This document shows, in pieces, positions 62,038-64,000 of a stretch of 64,000 nt of DNA. How positions within the stretch are numbered: the stretch's first letter is position 1; each line of letters starts with the position of its first letter. Where the stretch lies: positions 5,297 to 69,296 of the forward strand of contig NZ_LSEF01000025.1 in the NCBI RefSeq assembly GCF_001641695.1. The letters run 5' to 3'. Source of the stretch: Bradyrhizobium neotropicale. Lineage in GTDB: Bacteria > Pseudomonadota > Alphaproteobacteria > Rhizobiales > Xanthobacteraceae. The position numbers were made by a program, and so were the translations under genes. The notes below the pieces were generated by a model. It was not told the origin of the DNA and ran no database searches. It saw only the letters and a program-made list of their open reading frames with translations.

Positions 62038-64000
62038 ATGGTCTGGTGTCCTTTGGATGCGTCGCGGGCGTTGCGTAGCGGCCTGATCCTGACCGTCGTG
62101 CTCGGCGCGTTGCTGACTTTCTGGACGCACGCCGCTTGCGCTGCCAGCGACGTCGCAGGCTTTTTGCCCAAGGTCCAGCCCGCGGACTTCTTCCCATCCG
62201 CCGATCGGTTCGGCCCCCCGCAGGGTGACCCGCCTCTCGTCCCCGTCTACCGCGGCGATCAGCTTCAGGGATTCGTCTACCTCAATTCAGATTTTACCAA
62301 TTCTGTCGGCTATTCCGGCAAGCCGATCCACATCCTGGTCGGGATCGATCCCAACGGCGTCATCACCGGCGTGAAGCTGGTCGATCACAAGGAACCGATC
62401 GTGCTGGTCGGAATACCGGAGGCCCGCATCGTCGGCGCCATGAACTCCCTGATCGGCAAGGACATGAAGCCGGTTGCCAGTGGCGCCGAGCATCCGCCGC
62501 AGGTCGACATCGTGAGCGGTGCGACCGTCACCGTACTGGTAATGAGCGACAGCATCGTCCGCTCCGCGGTGCGGCTGATCCGCACCGGGCGCGTCGGAGC
62601 GGGCGGCGCCGCCGCGGCCTCCGCCGCTTTACCGCCAGTCACCAAGACGCTCGATCTCGAGCGCAGCGAGGTACGCGATTGGGCGAGCCTCGTCGGGGAA
62701 GGTTCGATACGCCGGCTGCACCTGACCATAGACGACGTGAACCAGGCTTTTGCGAAGTCCGGCAACGCTGCGGCCGCCCAAAATCCCGAACCTGGCGACG
62801 CAGGTGACAGCTTCGTCGACCTCTACGTGGCGCTCGTCACCGCGCCCACCATCGGCCGCAGTCTGCTCGGTGACGACGGCTACCAGCGACTGAAAGAACG
62901 GCTGCAGCCGGGACAGCAGGCCATTCTGGTCGCCGGAAACGGCGTCTATTCGTTCAAGGGCTCGGCCTATGTGCGGGGCGGGATATTCGACCGGATCGAG
63001 GTGCTGCAGGAGGGTTCCAGCACGCGCTTTCGCGATCGCAATCATACCAGACTTGGGGCGCTGGCCGCTCCAGATGCACCCGAATTCCGCGAGATAGGCC
63101 TGTTCGTGACGCCTCCGGAATTCACGCTGGATCCGACGCATCCGTGGCAGCTTCAGCTGCTCGTTCAGCGGAGCCTCGGCACAAGAGACAAGGCGTTCCT
63201 CACCTTCGATCTCGACTACGTCCTGCCTGATCGCTACATGCGCCGCGAGCAGCCGGCTGTGACCGTGCCGGCCAGCGCTCCGGCGCCAAGCGCCCAAGCG
63301 CCCGCCCCGCAACCTGTCTCCACCGGCGAAGGCGAGGAGCCGCTGTGGATGCGGATCTGGCGCTCCGAGCCGATTTCGATCGGCATCACCGCTCTCATGC
63401 TGGCGGCACTCACCGGAATCTTCTTCTTTCAGAACATCCTCGTGCGCCGACCGGTCTTCTACAATTGGGTACGCAGGGCTTACCTGGCTTTTGTCCTGGT
63501 GTGGCTTGGCTGGTACGCGAACGCGCAGCTTTCGGTCGTCAATGTGATGACCTTTTCGAACTCCCTGATCACGGGATTCCATTGGGAGTTCTTCCTTGCC
63601 GCGCCGCTGATCTTCATCCTGTGGGCGGCGACTGCCTCGGCTCTTCTGTTTTGGGGACGTGGCCCCTTCTGCGGCTGGCTGTGCCCGTTCGGCGCGCTGC
63701 AGGAGCTCACCAACACCATCGCGAAGTGGCTGAAGGTGCCTCAGATCACCGTGCCGTGGGGTCTTCACGAGCGGTTATGGCCGGTCAAGTACATCATCTT
63801 CCTTGGGCTGTTCGGGCTGTCGCTCTATTCGGTCGACCTGGCCGAACGGTTCGCCGAAGTCGAGCCGTTCAAGACCGCGATCATCCTGAAGTTCGCACGT
63901 GGCTGGCCATTCGTGCTCTACGCGGTGGCGCTTCTCGTCGTCGGCCTCTTCATCGAGCGCTTCTTCTGCCGCTACCTCTGTCCGCTCGGTGCCGCGCTCG
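62038..64000 (+). CDS. nosR: NosR, regulatory/electron-transfer protein of N2O respiration (partial)
   Basis: The first 654 residues are seen; the end lies outside. GAGGTG precedes ATG 62038. Signal or anchor to about HAACAASD, then a periplasmic FMN-binding domain with SGATVTV (Thr163 or Thr165 as flavin site), about 230 more periplasmic residues, and membrane segments with two CxxxCP motifs, CGWLCPFGALQE (about 545) and CRYLCPLGAALA (about 643). NosR passes electrons to and is needed for expression of nitrous oxide reductase. The rest of the nos operon should follow beyond the window. Confidence 0.95.
   Translation, partial: MVWCPLDASRALRSGLILTVVLGALLTFWTHAACAASDVAGFLPKVQPADFFPSADRFGPPQGDPPLVPVYRGDQLQGFVYLNSDFTNSVGYSGKPIHILVGIDPNGVITGVKLVDHKEPIVLVGIPEARIVGAMNSLIGKDMKPVASGAEHPPQVDIVSGATVTVLVMSDSIVRSAVRLIRTGRVGAGGAAAASAALPPVTKTLDLERSEVRDWASLVGEGSIRRLHLTIDDVNQAFAKSGNAAAAQNPEPGDAGDSFVDLYVALVTAPTIGRSLLGDDGYQRLKERLQPGQQAILVAGNGVYSFKGSAYVRGGIFDRIEVLQEGSSTRFRDRNHTRLGALAAPDAPEFREIGLFVTPPEFTLDPTHPWQLQLLVQRSLGTRDKAFLTFDLDYVLPDRYMRREQPAVTVPASAPAPSAQAPAPQPVSTGEGEEPLWMRIWRSEPISIGITALMLAALTGIFFFQNILVRRPVFYNWVRRAYLAFVLVWLGWYANAQLSVVNVMTFSNSLITGFHWEFFLAAPLIFILWAATASALLFWGRGPFCGWLCPFGALQELTNTIAKWLKVPQITVPWGLHERLWPVKYIIFLGLFGLSLYSVDLAERFAEVEPFKTAIILKFARGWPFVLYAVALLVVGLFIERFFCRYLCPLGAAL

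Noticed and set aside
1..64000. CRISPR arrays, rRNA, tRNA, phage or plasmid genes
   Set aside because: No regularly spaced direct repeats, no recognisable structural RNA sequence and no integrase, replication or phage proteins were found.

Overview
The window reads as chromosome from a high-GC alphaproteobacterium of the Bradyrhizobium/Rhodopseudomonas type. This is inferred from protein character (BA14K-family protein, ROK/GntR/TctC/SDR transport-catabolism genes, a sox thiosulfate locus, a NosR start and TTG-N8-CAA boxes typical of FixK2/NnrR/FNR-class regulators), not from any rRNA or marker search. No rRNA, tRNA, CRISPR array or intact insertion sequence was seen.

Layout. 1-6647: N-terminal 2,215 residues of a giant FecR/VCBS/cadherin-like surface protein on the minus strand, running off the left edge. 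7173-11116: a winged-helix-like unknown, then cysD and a cysN-cysC fusion (sulfate activation), closed by a perfect hairpin. 11201-17834: a ribose-type sugar ABC operon with a downstream OprB-type porin, divergent from a ROK regulator. 17990-20835: GntR regulator, SDR oxidoreductase and TctC-type binding protein. 21126-34314: envelope genes: BA14K protein, orphan GspN-like protein, TonB receptor, membrane-anchored spermidine-synthase-like protein, 2OG-Fe(II) oxygenase-like protein, exported PHP/DUF3604-like metallohydrolase, and PpiC followed by three HupE/UreJ-type membrane proteins.

34366-38923: a compact minus-strand operon that copies the dltA-dltB-dltC logic (adenylating enzyme, MBOAT acyltransferase, carrier protein). 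Its first gene is a methyltransferase flanked by remnants of an adenylation domain. No DltD or condensation domain is present. This is the least ordinary locus in the window.

39350-47843: a sox locus, soxYZBCD leftward and soxAX rightward, followed by a frameshifted DsrE-like gene, a YeeE/YedE sulfur transporter and a two-cysteine ArsR repressor of the BigR/SqrR type. The soxY-soxA gap contains an exact ATTC-N8-GAAT palindrome, matching the published SqrR-type operator pattern. 48030-52446: a chemoreceptor and a siderophore-type TonB receptor.

53063-64000: an anaerobic block. UbiT-UbiU-UbiV (oxygen-independent ubiquinone synthesis; ubiU carries an apparent 1-nt frameshift) are divergent from ubiD-ubiX. 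They are followed by DUF2478, MIP18-type, DUF2249 and polytopic membrane genes, a rubrerythrin-like protein, and the start of nosR (N2O respiration), which runs off the right edge. Candidate FNR/FixK-type boxes lie in front of ubiT/ubiD, the membrane gene and rubrerythrin/nosR. The window therefore joins sulfur assimilation, thiosulfate oxidation and a low-oxygen respiratory program. Two single-base frameshifts in otherwise well-conserved genes leave open either decay or local sequence error.
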